Source: Baylisascaris procyonis | Lineage: Eukaryota > Nematoda > Chromadorea > Rhabditida > Ascarididae | Reading direction: 5' to 3' | Assembly (NCBI GenBank): GCA_037389465.1 | Contig: JAZARR010000059.1 | Coordinates: forward strand, 1,566,001-1,630,000 | DNA length: 64,000 nt | Shown here: positions 50,920 to 64,000 of the stretch, one piece after another | Layout: each line of letters starts with the position of its first letter | How positions within the stretch are numbered: the stretch's first letter is position 1 | Notes under the pieces: generated by a model | Database searches by the model: none | The model's input: only the letters and a program-made list of their open reading frames with translations | What the model was told of the DNA's origin: nothing | Program-made: the position numbers and the translations under genes

Positions 50920-53900
50920 ATGGAAGCTGAGGCAGTGCAGAAAGAAGCTTATGCGGCCGCATTAGTGCATGTTGCACAATTGTTGCAACGCTCCGATCAG
51001 TTGGAGAAGCTCGATTCACTCAGAAAAAGAGCCGATCGCAAAAAGGTTTATGCTTTTAAATGTTTTCCTACAGCCTTTCACAGTACACTACTGTTTATTA
51101 ATGGATTGGTTGTAAGCAGGCTTGGCTGTATTTATCGATCGTGTATCTTGTATTTCATTGTCCCTCGAAGTCTGAGGACCGCCATTTACGCTGTTCTGAA
51201 ATTGCACCTCTCGTCATGAGGCTCAACATTGCAACTGTGTCTCTTACCTGCAGTTATATGATTAGTAATTCCGTTATGAGGTAACCTGCAGTTACGTGTA
51301 GTTATGACGGCAGTTGTGCGAGTTATATGAGGGAAGGGAGAGAATGCCAAAAATTAAAAGCGTAATTCTATAGTGAATCGCTGTTTTTGGAAACGAGATG
51401 TTTTCTTTTGTCTCTTAGTAGATCCTTAGAATTGCGTAATTGTTTAAGGGAAGGAGATGAATGTCTGTGTTGGCATCCTCTCTTTGCGTTATCCACTTGA
51501 TGGAAGAATTCAAGCACTGTATAAAAAGAGGAAAAGATAGATATTGGTAATGCGCAGATTTAAAATAAAAATATCTTTACAACCAAAAAATAATGCAAGA
51601 AATATCTGGAAGTGTAATTGCACAATGTTAGTGATTCATTCATCAATGCACAATCATCTTTCAAGTGGCACTTTGCGTTCACGAAATCGACTAGACATCA
51701 GAGGTTTCTGAATGCGCGTTTCATATAGCATAGGATGAATAACCGTGTGTTTGTGAATGTGACGAAGCAGTAAACAACAGGGGGGGGGGGAAGGGGGGAG
51801 GGAACTTCACTCATGCCATCGTTCAGCAAAAATATTTTAGTTCTCTATACTGCTGTTCATAAAGTCAGGAAATTTATTAGCCATTCTGATTTCGCGCAAT
51901 GTGCACTCTCATCGGCTTTTTTATATAGATTGTCTTAAGGTGGGGAAGTCATTAATATATCGACATGCAACATGAATTCCCTATTTTTATTATTGCCTTT
52001 CGTTTTCTTTTCTGTAGAGTTATGCTTAACATTTTGGTTGCATTGTGGCTCGCATGTTTGCTTCAGTTGTTTGTGGTCTTAAGATAGGGATATTTGAGCA
52101 TCTACGTTTGTGTACTTACTCTTCGTCATTCCCATTTTGCTTCGAAATTTACCTTGTTCAGTGGATGCCAAACTTGCTTAGTTGCACAATTTTCACATTG
52201 ACGCAATTCAAAATACGCTTCCGAAATTAAAGAGTAGAGTAAAGCAGAAAAGCGTTACAAAAAGTTTTTTGATAACTGGGCTATTATCTATCAAATAGGG
52301 GCATTACCGGGACTATTGATTTATGTAAGTAATTGTTTCAATGACTTGCTTGCAGTGTTTAAAGATACCGCTTTGAATGGGCATGTAGAAGCATTAGCCA
52401 ACGTCAGCCTCTTTGCTGTCATCCATCCCTTTATTGTTAAGAGCAAGGCTTCACAATTGCTTCTCTATGCTTCATTTTATAATTTGCAGTCATATCAGAT
52501 ATCCACAGCTCGTTGTCATGTTTAGATATAGGTGAAGGTTTAATTATTGCCATCGTTTAGTAACTCTGGTTAGATGGATTCCTATCAGCAAGCGTTGTGA
52601 TTGCCTAGGACCCTTTGTAGCTTTGCTTTTCCAGCTGACAATGTACTGACTGTTTCTGTGCAGTTCGAAAACAGCTATACTGAGGTGATAGAAGAAGAGA
52701 ACAGGCTGAAATGAGAGGCTGGTAAGTCAAATTTGTGAGTAAGCTGTAAATGTATTGGGCTAATTCCTCATTTCATACAGCTGTATAAAAATTCGAGCAA
52801 TTCCATGTCGAACATGGGTTTCAGGCAGCCGTAGAGGCGATGTTGCGAACGGGGGTGCAATCACAGCTCGAGGGCATCCGTACGGCTATCGGTCATCTCT
52901 CTTCAACGGTTGAGGACATCAAAGCCGTCGAGACAAAGTTAGAGTTCTCCCAGCATGAACATCTCTAACTTTCAGTTTTTCACATCCTGTCGAGATTCTT
53001 GCTGTTTTATCTTTTATACTTTCAGTGATGGCCCCAACCGAAACTTCTATAATTCAGCTTAAATGCGCTGTTTAGATTTATTGGCAGATGTTGTTGTTTT
53101 TAATTAATATTGTAGATGGGATGCTCCGTTGCCGCGATTGCGTTATTTGCCGAGCAACAAGTGAAAAGGGAGGGGGATGCCAGCGAGCATTATTCTAGCA
53201 ACGTCATTCAAGGGTACAGCATCATAAAAGTGTTCAGTCTCCTAGGCGATATGATCTTGTACCCCGAATTTTGTTGGCATTCTTCTGAACTCAGTATGTG
53301 TCATAACACCAGTTAATGGATTCAATGCATACTAATTCGATACTAGGGCTCATGCTCGAGGCAGATCATTGTAGGCTTATATTCTCTCCAAGAAAACATA
53401 TTTGGAAGGTTATAACTTTCGTAACTTTCCGATAAGTGTATGTTAGAGAAGTGGGAGGCATTTGAGGAGCGGTTTGTAAGTGAAGAAACAGTGTATAGGT
53501 GTACCTTCTTAGGGACGAAGCAATGACCTGCAGTTCGTTGGTTTTGTGTTTATCCTTGATGTGTGCAGCCATTGTGGCCACTAAGTGGTATCGCTAAGAA
53601 TGAACTTTTGTTTACAGTTTGCAAGAAATTCACGACACACTGCAAAGGTTCCCCGAGTTGAAGAAAAAGATGGCAAAGCTGCGTGAAGCGAATATACGAC
53701 ACGATCAGTACGCAACGGCAATGGAACATCTGAAGCATATATACTCGATAAATGAGACTATCGAACAGACACACGAATACATCGTTGATGGGAAACTCTT
53801 ACTCGCGAGCAAAAAGTTTACTTTTACTTTGTTTGTTCTAGCTTTTCGATTTGTTGGGATTAGACGAGTTCGATGTCGCTTTCCTCTTAGATGAGAATAT

Positions 53901-56900
53901 CGTCGCTTAAGTTTTTCGAATTCAATACTGTTGCGAGTGTATGCAAAGAGGGATGCAGACAGCATCCTAGACTGCTTTCTTAGGAGGAAAGGGAAAAAGA
54001 ATCACCTCTTCCTTTTCACTAAGAGAAGCTTTCCCCGTTCGTTTTAGGTATTTAGTTGCCATGATTTGTATGCAAATGAGCTTTTTCACTTTTACTTTAG
54101 GTGCATCCAATAATGATTAAAAATGGGAACCATTCCCTTTGAAAAATATTTCCTCGTATATCACTTGTCGTGTAAGTTCTTATTTCTCTACCGCCGCACC
54201 TTTACCCCAGAAGAGAAAGTAAGATTGAGAAATCCTGTTTGCAAAATCATGTTTGTATACTTTACTTTGGTGACCTTCAAAAAGTAAAGTCATATTGCAT
54301 CGAGTTTTGCTTCAACTTTTCCGGTTAATTTTTTCTTTCTGCGATGCAAATCTTTTCATTTGGAGTTTGGCCTTATGAAATGGCGGCCTATAATGCTGAT
54401 GGTGTGGTGTTGGAAAAGGAAAACGTCTTCGCTTTTATTAAAACCGATTTCACCGGGTAAGATAATACTATAATTTTTTTTTAACCGGAACTTTCAACAA
54501 AGATGTTGTTCGCCTTCCGGAGATGTTATTGAAGTGGTTAAATACTGTCCGTTATTTGATCTTCACGGTTTTAAGGGATTTTTCGACCCATTTTACCCGC
54601 TTGTACCATTGATTCGAAAATGAGCCTTATATTTTCACAGTGCAGAGCATCTCTTGTCCAGTAGCGATAATTTCGGTTCTTCGCGATTCCCAACCCTTTG
54701 TCCAAATTTGATTATCGTTTTATTCTTTGCTGAGCTTTGCATTGACCAACTGTCAATGTGGCTTTGCGACATATGCATTTATTAACTCCGCTGTGGTCCT
54801 GGGGGGGGGGGGAGGGAGGGGGACGAAGGAACAGAAGAGAGAAGCAGGTATAGACGAGAAGGGATAAGAGGCAGGATGGAGCAGGAGGATTGGTTTTATG
54901 AGAAACGGAGAAGTTCTACTAATTTACATCGTGTATAGAAAAAGCATGTGATGGTATACGAATTGCAATTAATTTCTTAATGAAGCGCACATAGTTTCGA
55001 TCTTCGTTCACTCCCTTCACCCTCCCCAAGCGCATCTTTCCTTGCTACCTTCTCCTGTTCTTTCCCCTCGTTCTGATCAGGGTGAAATTGTGTTTATGCT
55101 GGAAGCAGACACGAATCTTTCTTAATGATACCTTTTCAACGTTCGAACAGTTCACTCTTCTGTTGCACTGTGGATCACTCTTGTAATGTTCACGACGGAT
55201 TACAGCATAATGGAATTGGAACATGCCCGTGATGATCTGATGTTTGAGGTGCACAAACTGCAACAAGGCAACGCCGACTACGAAAAGAACGTATCGCTTT
55301 ATTTTATTTCTGAATCCTTTTGCGAGTTGTTTCCTCTTTGCGGTTCGCACTCAACTGTTGGGATGTGGCTTTATTGCCTCTATTACCTGTATTGTAACGC
55401 AGTGAACCTACATTTAATGGTGTGTGCTCTAAAATGATTTTATTTATAACCGTATTGTTGATTCGAGTCGCATATGATTTTCATCAAATTCTTGGTAAAA
55501 TGCCTCAGGCTATTCAATCGATAAATTTTGCCGTTGGAACTCGCTGTTTGAAATCTCTTCTCTTCAGCTGATTAAAAACAATAACAGCTGCTGAGTTTTG
55601 ATTCAGATTTGCTCTAAAAGCATCAAATCAGTGGCATAATTGGATGCGTATCTCTCCACTATTACCATTGAATCGTCATGCTTTGCCAAATCTTCGAGTG
55701 TAATCGTTTTTCAGTTTGATGATTTTGGTTACCGTCTTCTTCTATTGGAAGATGATGTAAGTATTCGTATGGGGATCTCAATTTTTCACAATATTCTCTG
55801 ATTTTTATTTCTTTGAGTCTCTCTCATTTTTTTTGCTCTCTTTAGGAAGAGGTATTTAGGATTGTTTTTGTTAAGGTTTCATGGATGAAACAGTGAGCGT
55901 CTCATGTTACTATTCAAGGAGTGTTGATGAGAATCCAAGCATGAAATTAGTCGATCCTCTGCCAACTTTCCTTGACCGCTTACCCATGCCCATGTCAATT
56001 CTAATAAAGATGGTAAATCTCAGTGAATGGTAGATGGCAAAGTATCTTCAGGTAATTTGAAAAACAACGTAATTGCATTTCAAGCCGGGAATCTTTAAAT
56101 TTCCCTCGATGCGATTTGAACTCCGGGGTTGTTTAACTGCTCAGGAAGCGGAAAGATATTTTCAGCTCGAGTGAGGAAGAGCATCCCGATTACTGACACT
56201 TAAGATGGTTCAAGGTTATGACTAATGCGTTTGACTTATCTGAGAAAAGGTCAAGGTGGCTCCCAAAATTTTGATATCTCAGGATTGATCGTTCAGAAAT
56301 TTAGACCGATGATATCGTGCTCTGTACAAACTTCTGCTCCGTTGCTTTCAAAGCTTTCGTTGAAGAAATTTTTTAGTGTTTTAACAAGAGTTTTTGGCAT
56401 TGCTGCTCTCCTGGCCCATATTGTATTTACTCGTTCATTTTTTCTTTCCTGGTTGAGCAATGTAGACCAGTATGCCAACTAATGAATCCAATCGCCGGAG
56501 TACAGAAGTTTTTTTAATAATACCTTAAAAATTCGTACAAACTTAGATTTGAGCGTTTCATCATGTGTTGATGATTGGGGCTTCAAGGAGTTAACGTTAT
56601 GGGTAGATGCCACTCTCGCATCCTTTCTCACCCTTAAATGTCGGCCGACGAACGAGAAAGTAAAGTGGGGAGAGATCCTAGGAACCATTACTGCTGCCCA
56701 TATAATTTTGCACCTAGGGTTGAGCGTGAGCTGCGAGCATCGGTTCTGACTTTCTTGGCCTTTAAATTGCCCGCATATCAATAGGTTGCTGAAGATTCAC
56801 TATCGGTCAGAGTTGTTAAACTGCGTCTCGACACAGGATGTGAGCAAATGTGTTAGGTACAAATGGTCTTAAACAGTTTTGATTTGCATATCTTAAGTTG

Positions 56901-59900
56901 CACAGTCTCATGGAGTATTCAAAGTTATGCTTTTCCTGTCTCTACAGCTTCATTTTCAGTTTTCTTGCCACTCATATTTTTGTTCATTTTGGTGTCCTGG
57001 TGCTTTACATTTCTTAATTTGTATTGTCTCTTGTCCTGTTCATGGGTTGGGTTTTTGTTGTTTTAAGTTAAATTGTTTTTGCTTCTATGTTTCTCAAGTT
57101 TTTGTTAATTTCGATTGAATTTCTCGATACATTGATGTATCGGTGATGATTTCAAGCAAACCTAATCGAAAAAGATCGTTTATCGGGCTTCGTTATCCAC
57201 ATTTTTGCTTGAGGTTCATTTTCACAATTCGGTTGGTGTTGTGAATGTCAATATTTTTATTTATGTTTTCTAACTTCAGCTGCTGAAAACGTATTTCTCG
57301 GAAGTGGAGAAGCTGGTGCAGGAGTTAGCGAAGCAGATCTGGTACATCTGTGCACGATGTTTAGAGGCTGTTCGTGGTCTTGACCAGGGTCCGATGCAGC
57401 TGGTCACTGCACTTAGGATCATCGAACGTGAAGAAAGGTTTTTATCGTCCTTTTTTGTTTTCATTTCCGTCCAGCTTTGCAATCACGATAATAAGGAAGA
57501 CCATTGGCGATGTTCATAATAACTACTGGGAAGGTGAGTGCCAAACGTGCCAAGCCTCCTTTCGTGGGCTGAATTTTACGAAATTTCTCGCATTAAAATA
57601 TTTTTGGTCGTTACATCTTTTTCGCTGTTTTGGAACTTAACTTTGGGTGTAAATTCTTTGGAGGCCATTTCATCATTGTTCGATTATGAGTGAAACACAT
57701 TGATTCTTTCCCACCTTTCCGCTTTAACGTGAAAACTCCCTATTGATTTTTCGGTTACTTTTAATTTGAGGTCGAGAACCCATTCAACGTTGATTGTGTT
57801 CCCTTACTCTCTTTCAGAAATGAGAAATCATCGTTAAAGATTGGTTGTGCAGATAATTTGTTGGTTGTGAGGTGTTGACGGGTGCTCATTTTTAAAGTTT
57901 ATAAATGCCTAAGTGCACGCTGAACATCGATAAGATAATGATTACACTCGTTTCCAGGATCGATAAATACTACTTGGATCGGCGTGCCGCTACGAACAAT
58001 TTTATGCCGCCTGGCAGACCAAGGGCGTGGCGTCAAAAGTGCATCGAGGTGATCGCAAAGACGGTTCGTCAACGCATCGAAGGGAATCAACTTGAAGATA
58101 GGTCGATTAACAAACAGTGGCTTGCCAGGTGAGTGAGCGCTTGTCTTTGACAGTTTTATTTCGTCATTGAAGACAAAGAGAGGACATTCACTAAAATAAT
58201 CCGATTCGTGCTGAACTTTGTGACTTTGGAGAGTCACATTTCACCATAAGAGGAATATCAGGTTGCAGAATTAATAGAGCTCTTAAATTTTGATTTGAAA
58301 GAAATTGAGAGGATATTGTGAAAGCAGTCTTAATTCTTCTATTTCAGCCTTGTGCACGTCAGTAGACTTCATCGACCAACCAAAAAATAGATTTAAAAGA
58401 TGCTTTGGCGGTGTGACTTTTCTCCACACATCTGAAATGTCACTCTTCTTGCGCTTAGCCAAGTTTCTGAGAGCATCGTTAACCTGTGCCTGCATAACTC
58501 TCATTTTTAGTGAAGTCCTCCGGGGAACCTGAAAATGTAAATAACTTCCGAGGTTTTTCGGTGCTTATATGATGTAACATATCTAATGTAACTGTGTCTT
58601 TAAACTCTACTTTCATGCCAGAAGAGCGCGCATGTTGTGAACAGTTCACTGAATAAATTTCTTCCCATGGAAAGGAGAACAGTAGGTGGAATCCTTCATA
58701 CTTGTTTCTTCGGAGAGGAATTTTGCACTATTTCTCTGATACGGAGTATACGCACAATTTCATGTCCCAAAGCACAACTCGAAAAGTGAATAATTTGTCT
58801 TCAAGCATTTGTCATTGCTGAACTTCACATGATCAGCTATTAGTTTATCTGTGCTACTGTGGCAAGCTGGCTGATATTTGCATCTTCGAGAGATTTGCAG
58901 TTGGCATCTGTTTGCAGAATAGCAGTCTAATGAGAGGGGATAACGGCTCATCGAATAGACAACGTTTTCAATGCATTTCTTTCAGGTATCTTGAGGTTTG
59001 TCGACTCGTCTTAGTTGACGACCTCACAGTGGCTAAGAGTGGCGCAGTTCCATGCTTTCCGCCTCATTACAATATATACGATCGTTTCGTTGGCATGTAT
59101 CATAACTGCATTTCTTCAAGGGTTCGTTCCAATTATCTCGCTTGCTTTCGAGGAGCCCTAAAAGCGCAGTAGAATAACTTCACCATATACCGATCTTAGT
59201 CCTCCATCGAAAAAAATTCAGTGATTTTTTGTGATGCATGTTTCACTGCGAAGGCTTCCGATGTATTGTTCGCATATGAAGTTCTGTCCCTTTTTAAACT
59301 TTACCGACGTATTTTCCGCTCTAAAGCGCTTCATTGCCCACTCATTGTGTATGATGCACCTACATAACTTGATTGTAGCTTCGTTGATATGTTTCACTTG
59401 AAAAATGCAGCATATCATTACGTTTGTTAAAATTGCCGTACAAATACTATCAGGATCTTTACAGTTACGAGAAATTGCATCCGAAAAGTTGGAGAAGAAC
59501 GAATTGGTGCAGCTTCTAAGCTGGGTTAACGCTTATGGGTGAGTTTGATTATGATGTTTTCAAGCATTTCTATTTCATGTTAGACTTGGTGCAGGCTTCA
59601 GTTAGGTGGGAAACTAGACATTCAGTGTGCTTCTCATTATCATATAACCATGCAACGTCGAATCAACTATCCTCCAGAGACGTCCTTCCGCTCTTTTCCA
59701 GTCTTTCAAAGAAAGGAATCGAAGCGTCGTGTGCTGCTTTGCCTACAGGACTAACTCAGGTCTCGTCAAACTCTTTTTCTAGCACCTTTCTGCAAACATG
59801 GGGATTGATTTGGATTTAGCTCAATGTAGGTACAGGATAACCTTTTTGACATGCTCTTTTGGGCGATAATATTTACTATCATTGTTGTTTAAAAACTTCG

Positions 59901-62900
59901 AGTTAATACTGAAATTCTTTTTGGGTTCTTTTATGGGCTGCCACTTCGTCAAAATTACGGGTTGTTTAAAGAATTCCCATTTAAAACGTTGGATATGACC
60001 ACTTCTTAGTCTGTAATGTGACATTTAGATCCATAGGAAACCTCTGTCTCACTACTATTCAACGCTCAACTTTGAAATGGGGGCGTCATACTTTTGAGGG
60101 CTTTGCGCTTACTTTTATTGAAATGGTTGAATGGGAATATTTAGGGGCGATCAGATGTTGGGAACTCCGAAATTGCAGATCAATGCGGCAGCGATGCTAG
60201 CGGATCACCCACTTTTGCCGAGACCTACCGTTACGCAGTTGTGCGATCAGTGAGTCATTTATTAAATTCTTCGTAATGCAATATTTTTTTATGCTCACTC
60301 TGCTCAGTCGTTCATTAACCGATTCTTGGTTTATTGGCGAAACGTGAAACTGCAGAGCTAGCGCATGACTTTTGTTGTTCGCTAAAAGGGGAAGGAGCCG
60401 ACACTCAGTTGGCGTCTGTCGGCGATCTTAAGTATTGACAGGATGCTGAAGAATGACGCAACAAAATGAGATAACTCCGATTTCAGCGGAGTTCTGACTT
60501 CGGCTCCGCAATGAAAGGAATTAATCCCTGCTGCCTCCGTTTGCGGGAGAAAACAAACTAGTTCCGTGACTCCGTCTCCCTTGGAAGCAGTGAGTCGATT
60601 CGGACTAATTCATTTCTAATCTCGCTTCTAATCTTTCAGTCAGTTCCAGCAGAGGCATATTACCTCATAGATTTTAGCATCGTAGTGAATGGTGCTACCT
60701 TAGCATTTCATGCCTGGAAACATTAACAAAAAAGGCAACGAGGGACTATAATTTCTAAACGTTTCACAGTAAGATCACTTGTCCAATAGCATTCTTTTCT
60801 TTCTATTGTAAGACTGGCGCGTTTCATGACGATTTGCATTCACATATCAGCATGAAGGGGAGGAGATTTCAGCACATAAAACCAATATTTAGTTTGCGAA
60901 AGCGGGAATAATAGGGATGTAACAGAATAAATCGATAGAACTTTTGACAGTTCGTAAGCAACTTCATATCAATTATAATGGTGTTTTGCTCATAATAGTT
61001 AAGTCGTAATACACATCAACTGATGATGAGAGCCTTCGCTCTTGATGGGAAGTGACTTGGGTTGTTCGATTTGGGGCTAGACCAGGAAGGCCACCTGATT
61101 TCTGACTTTGCGTGTTTAATCCGGAGATCAGAGAATACAGGGAGGGATTGCAACGATGACACGATATCCGCCAAAAGCCAGAGATGTGGGACTTCGTTGA
61201 TGCACATTGCCGTTGTGCTTTTGCCTGCCACCAGCTACTACTTACTACGACGAGTTTTGTCCACTACTATTGCTTGCTATTACTAGTACTACTGGCGCTG
61301 GTGCTGTTGGCGGTGGCAGAAACAGTGACGTTAGTTGATTGTAGTAGGAACAATAGTTAGTGGTACTGTTAGTAAGACTGTTACTCTGTTGTCGCTATTA
61401 CTAGTTGGTGTTTGTTGTAGTAGTTATTGCTGCAAGTAATAAGAAGAAGCAGTTAACAAATATTATTGATACCGAGCGATGGTGATGGTAATTAATGAGC
61501 AGTGCCAGTTGGTAGGGCACCCATTTTGCAGTAATAACAGTAATTACGTTTCGTTGTTGCTTATTACTTAAATCTCGCGCTAATGCTATTTAGTAACAGC
61601 ATCTAGTGATACTAGACATTAGCACCAGACATTTTCGCTGACATTAGCACCAATACTAGTACTGCCACCAGTGCCACTGCTAACGTCTATTTACTAAAGG
61701 AGGCAGAGTCTCAGACTTTATCCTAAGGGTAGTAGTAATATTGGCGGCAGTCATTTGGCGTCCTTATTTAATCTCCTCACTCAGTTTACTTGCCTAAAAA
61801 GTTGCCAGGTCGCCAGACGACGGGCTCTGAGTGGACTGTACTGGAGCTGATATTGGTAGGCATGCTTGTTGTGTGAACTACTCTGCTATGGGGGAAGTCA
61901 GATGGACGAAAATTCGTGACTTGGACTCCGGTGCAAGGAAGAGACTGCTTGAGTCACAGTTGCTCCGACTGTGGAATATGGGGAGTCAATCTATTGACTC
62001 CGACTTCATAAACGGGTTTTCACTCTTGAATCCAGCAAATGAGTCGATTATGTTATCGGCTGTAGGGAATGAGCTTCCGGAGTTGCCGTTATGTTATGCC
62101 CTCCTTGGTTTGTTGCGAACCTAGGCGGTCTTTTGTGTTACTACGTTCTTAGTAATTTGGTCGTTGTTAGATGTGGCTGGTTGCAGTCAGCCACATTCAG
62201 TACAGGTTTTCTTGCGAGTAATCATGGGATAATTTCCAAGATTCGCTGTTCTGAGATAGATCAGTTGCGTTTTAGAAACGAATATTAAAATGTTTCGCAT
62301 CCTCTTAGGGAAGTGAATCGGTACATCCGCGGGCAGTATATGGCTAGCAGAGAATAAACATGACTTTATTTTGTTTATCATCTTTGGAGAAAACATTCCT
62401 TTGGAATTGCTTGCAACCTCAATCACAGACATAATAAACTTTCGTGTTTCCAAACGTTGTTCGCAATCTCCTACAGATTTTGGTTGGCTTCATACCATCC
62501 AGTGGTGTCCTAAATCGCCTCTTTTATGAAATCATTCGCAGTAGGTGAGACTAGTACTGCGTGCTGATCCGGTGATGTGATCACTGATTTGCCACAATTG
62601 CTCGTAATTATCCAGCGTGGGATGGCCTACCGTTATCCCTAACACTACTAGTACACTTATATTTGTCCAATAACTCATAAAAAACTGCTTTCCAGGTTTG
62701 TGGAGGTAACGAAAGGTGATATGCATGAATGGCTTGAAAAAACACTAATGCAGGAGAAAGACGTAAGTTCTTTTACGAAACGAATTCTTTAGATGCGCTT
62801 ATGTTGCTCTAGAATGGGAAATTCAACAAATAGTGTTGTTTTGCAAGTGGAAGTTCTAACGTAACCTTACCATTGAAATGTGTTCATATATGTTAATGAT

Positions 62901-64000
62901 CGTACCACATGTCGTTGGTGGTCGTTGAGATCAGTGGAACTATGGACTTTCATAAGGGGTTGCTTCTGATGTTTGACCATACTCACTTTTGGACTTTCTA
63001 ATGAATATTGATCCGAAATCAGAACAGATGATAAAGCTGATTTTTCTACAATGGATTGAAAAGGGCAACTCTCGTGAAGTGTTTGGACAACGCAACGACT
63101 GTGAACTTAAATGCCTTTGCTAATTTAGTTTTTTTTCAGGATTGGTATAAGCACGTTCGTCCGGAAGAAGAGAGCCTTGGATATTTTTATACGCAATTGC
63201 CAAGTATATTGTTCGGCATGATCGAAGATACGGTTCGTTCTTGTGCTGTTTTGAGTTGATCGCATGTTTCTCTTAATAAACCACTTGCTAACATTTGGAT
63301 TTTTAACGCTGTGGATAATACCGTAGAGGTGTACAGCGGATGCCAAGACTAATTTCCGTTTGGAGAGCGTCGGAATTAACGCTTTCTTTCGAGGAAGGAC
63401 CCAAGTTTGGTTGCGTGTACAAAAGGTTGTGAGACTTCTGGATTCGTTCTCGTCAGAAACGCAATCACATCCACCATTTTAGGAGGGACTTTGCACAGCT
63501 TTCTCTTCTCAATGAACGACTGGCTAGCATCGTCAAAGTTTAAGTGAGAGCACACGGCTTCTTGCCTTTCCAGTAAGGGAAGAAGAGAAGGTGAAATTTG
63601 GAACGTCTGGATTCTCATTTATTGGGAAGTGGAGGCAGGCTAATTTATTGTCGTAAAAAAATGTCTGAAATCGTCTTTGAGAAGGAATTACGAAGAAGTG
63701 TTTTTATGCTACATGGAAACAAAGTTCATTGCGATAAAGGAAAGAAGCATCTTTATTTTTTTCTGGAAGTAATTGCCTGGAACGTTTCGTGAAGATAGAG
63801 TCTCTGAATTTGTTCTGGGATGGATGAGAAAGGCCTGGCTTCATCGACGTTGTTGCAGGAGATCTGAATTCCGTGATTGTTCATACCGATCATATTTGCA
63901 TTTCTTTGCGAAATGCATTATTTCAAGGCCGTCGCAAACTGATCTCTTCTCGTTCTTAGTATTGAAGTTTTGGTGCGTTTCCAGGTTTCACTGGCAAAAG
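50920..64000 (+). CDS. sec-6: Exocyst complex component SEC-6/EXOC3 (N-terminal part, runs off the window)
   Basis: SEC-6 is a subunit of the octameric exocyst, which tethers secretory vesicles to the plasma membrane before SNARE fusion. Exons: 50920-51045, 52825-52937, 53618-53815, 55206-55290, 57280-57437, 57958-58128, 58986-59121, 59465-59538, 60145-60249, 62696-62762, 63140-63232, 63985-64000 and beyond. All introns are GT-AG and in phase, giving 442 codons to 63232. Family landmarks in order: QLLQRSDQLEKLDSLRKRAD, VQSQLEGIRTAIGHL, AMEHLKHIYSI, MELEHARDDLMFE, LRIIEREER, PPGRPRAWRQK, CFPPHYNIYDRF and YTQLPSILFGMIED. The N-terminal third is predicted coiled coil. The start at 50920 matches the EXOC3 N-terminus in position. 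The C-terminal 40 percent lies outside. A 42-nt in-frame candidate cassette exon lies at 55715-55756. Confidence 0.95.
51780..51806 (+). repeat. Poly-G tract (11 G) in sec-6 intron 1
   Basis: Eleven G are followed by AAGGGGGGAGGG on the coding strand of sec-6, so the pre-mRNA would carry the G-rich sequence. Confidence 0.9.
54801..54822 (+). repeat. Poly-G tract (12 G) in a sec-6 intron
   Basis: Twelve G are followed by AGGGAGGGGG on the sec-6 coding strand, within the intron upstream of the exon at 55206. It has the same architecture (G11-12 then AGGG repeats) as the tract at 37118. Confidence 0.9.
55715..55756 (+). other. Candidate 42-nt cassette exon in sec-6
   Basis: It is flanked by an excellent acceptor (GTTTTTCAG) and an excellent donor (GATGAT|GTAAGT). 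It is 14 codons long, phase 0 at both ends, and reads FDDFGYRLLLLEDD without a stop. It sits in the intron between 55290 and 57280, which joins in phase 0 with or without it. The EXOC3 alignment from memory does not need these residues, so if used it is probably optional. Confidence 0.45.
60400..62110 (+). repeat. Degenerate trinucleotide and GACTCCG-rich segment in the largest visible sec-6 intron
   Basis: From about 61230 to 61760 the sequence is dominated by variants of TAC/ACT/AGT and GTT/GCT triplets (for example CTACTACTTACTACGACG). On both sides (about 60420-60620 and 61800-62080) the motif GACTCCG or its variants recurs. No open frame or domain is convincing. It looks like a worn microsatellite-rich insertion filling much of the 2.4-kb intron 60250-62695. 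Confidence 0.6.

Overview
The window is a nematode nuclear genome segment, A+T-rich with short exons and introns from about 150 nt to 4 kb. Rebuilding splice-phase-consistent exons by eye gives three conserved genes. The COE protein has a C-terminal tail that I recognise from memory as resembling Caenorhabditis UNC-3. The long introns, dispersed repeats and a decayed CR1-like LINE fit a strongylid-type parasitic nematode such as a hookworm. The phylum is well supported; the genus is inference.

Layout. (1) 1-10046: no gene recognised. It holds one copy of a dispersed repeat at the left edge and a local ~290-bp duplication (8906-9195 and 9560-9846) just past the 3' end of the first gene. (2) 10047-28412, minus strand: a complete 13-exon COE/EBF transcription factor gene, orthologous to unc-3. 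The exons total 1455 nt (484 residues plus stop) and every exon junction is in phase. The second copy of the left-edge repeat lies in its largest intron. (3) 28413-35655: intergenic, with a small minisatellite and a doubtful plus-strand ORF pair whose possible poly(A) signal faces that of the next gene. (4) 35656-47397, minus strand: a CCDC93 orthologue of at least 14 coding exons. The first exon is only a candidate, and one linker exon must be missing from my model because the phases do not join. (5) 48718-49870, minus strand: a 5'-truncated, stop-ridden CR1-like reverse transcriptase remnant. (6) 50920 to the right edge, plus strand: the N-terminal 60 percent of SEC-6/EXOC3, in 12 exons, running out of the window.

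The ccdc-93 and sec-6 genes are divergent, with the LINE remnant and a perfect 20-bp-arm hairpin between them. Both act in membrane traffic: CCDC93 in the CCC complex for endosomal recycling, and SEC-6 in the exocyst that tethers secretory vesicles. UNC-3 is a neuronal terminal-selector transcription factor and has no evident functional link to the other two. I found no CRISPR array, operon of the bacterial type, rRNA, or convincing tRNA. The most useful new points are the complete unc-3 gene model, a phase-neutral 42-nt candidate cassette exon in sec-6, the promoter hairpin, and the repeat structures in introns and flanks.
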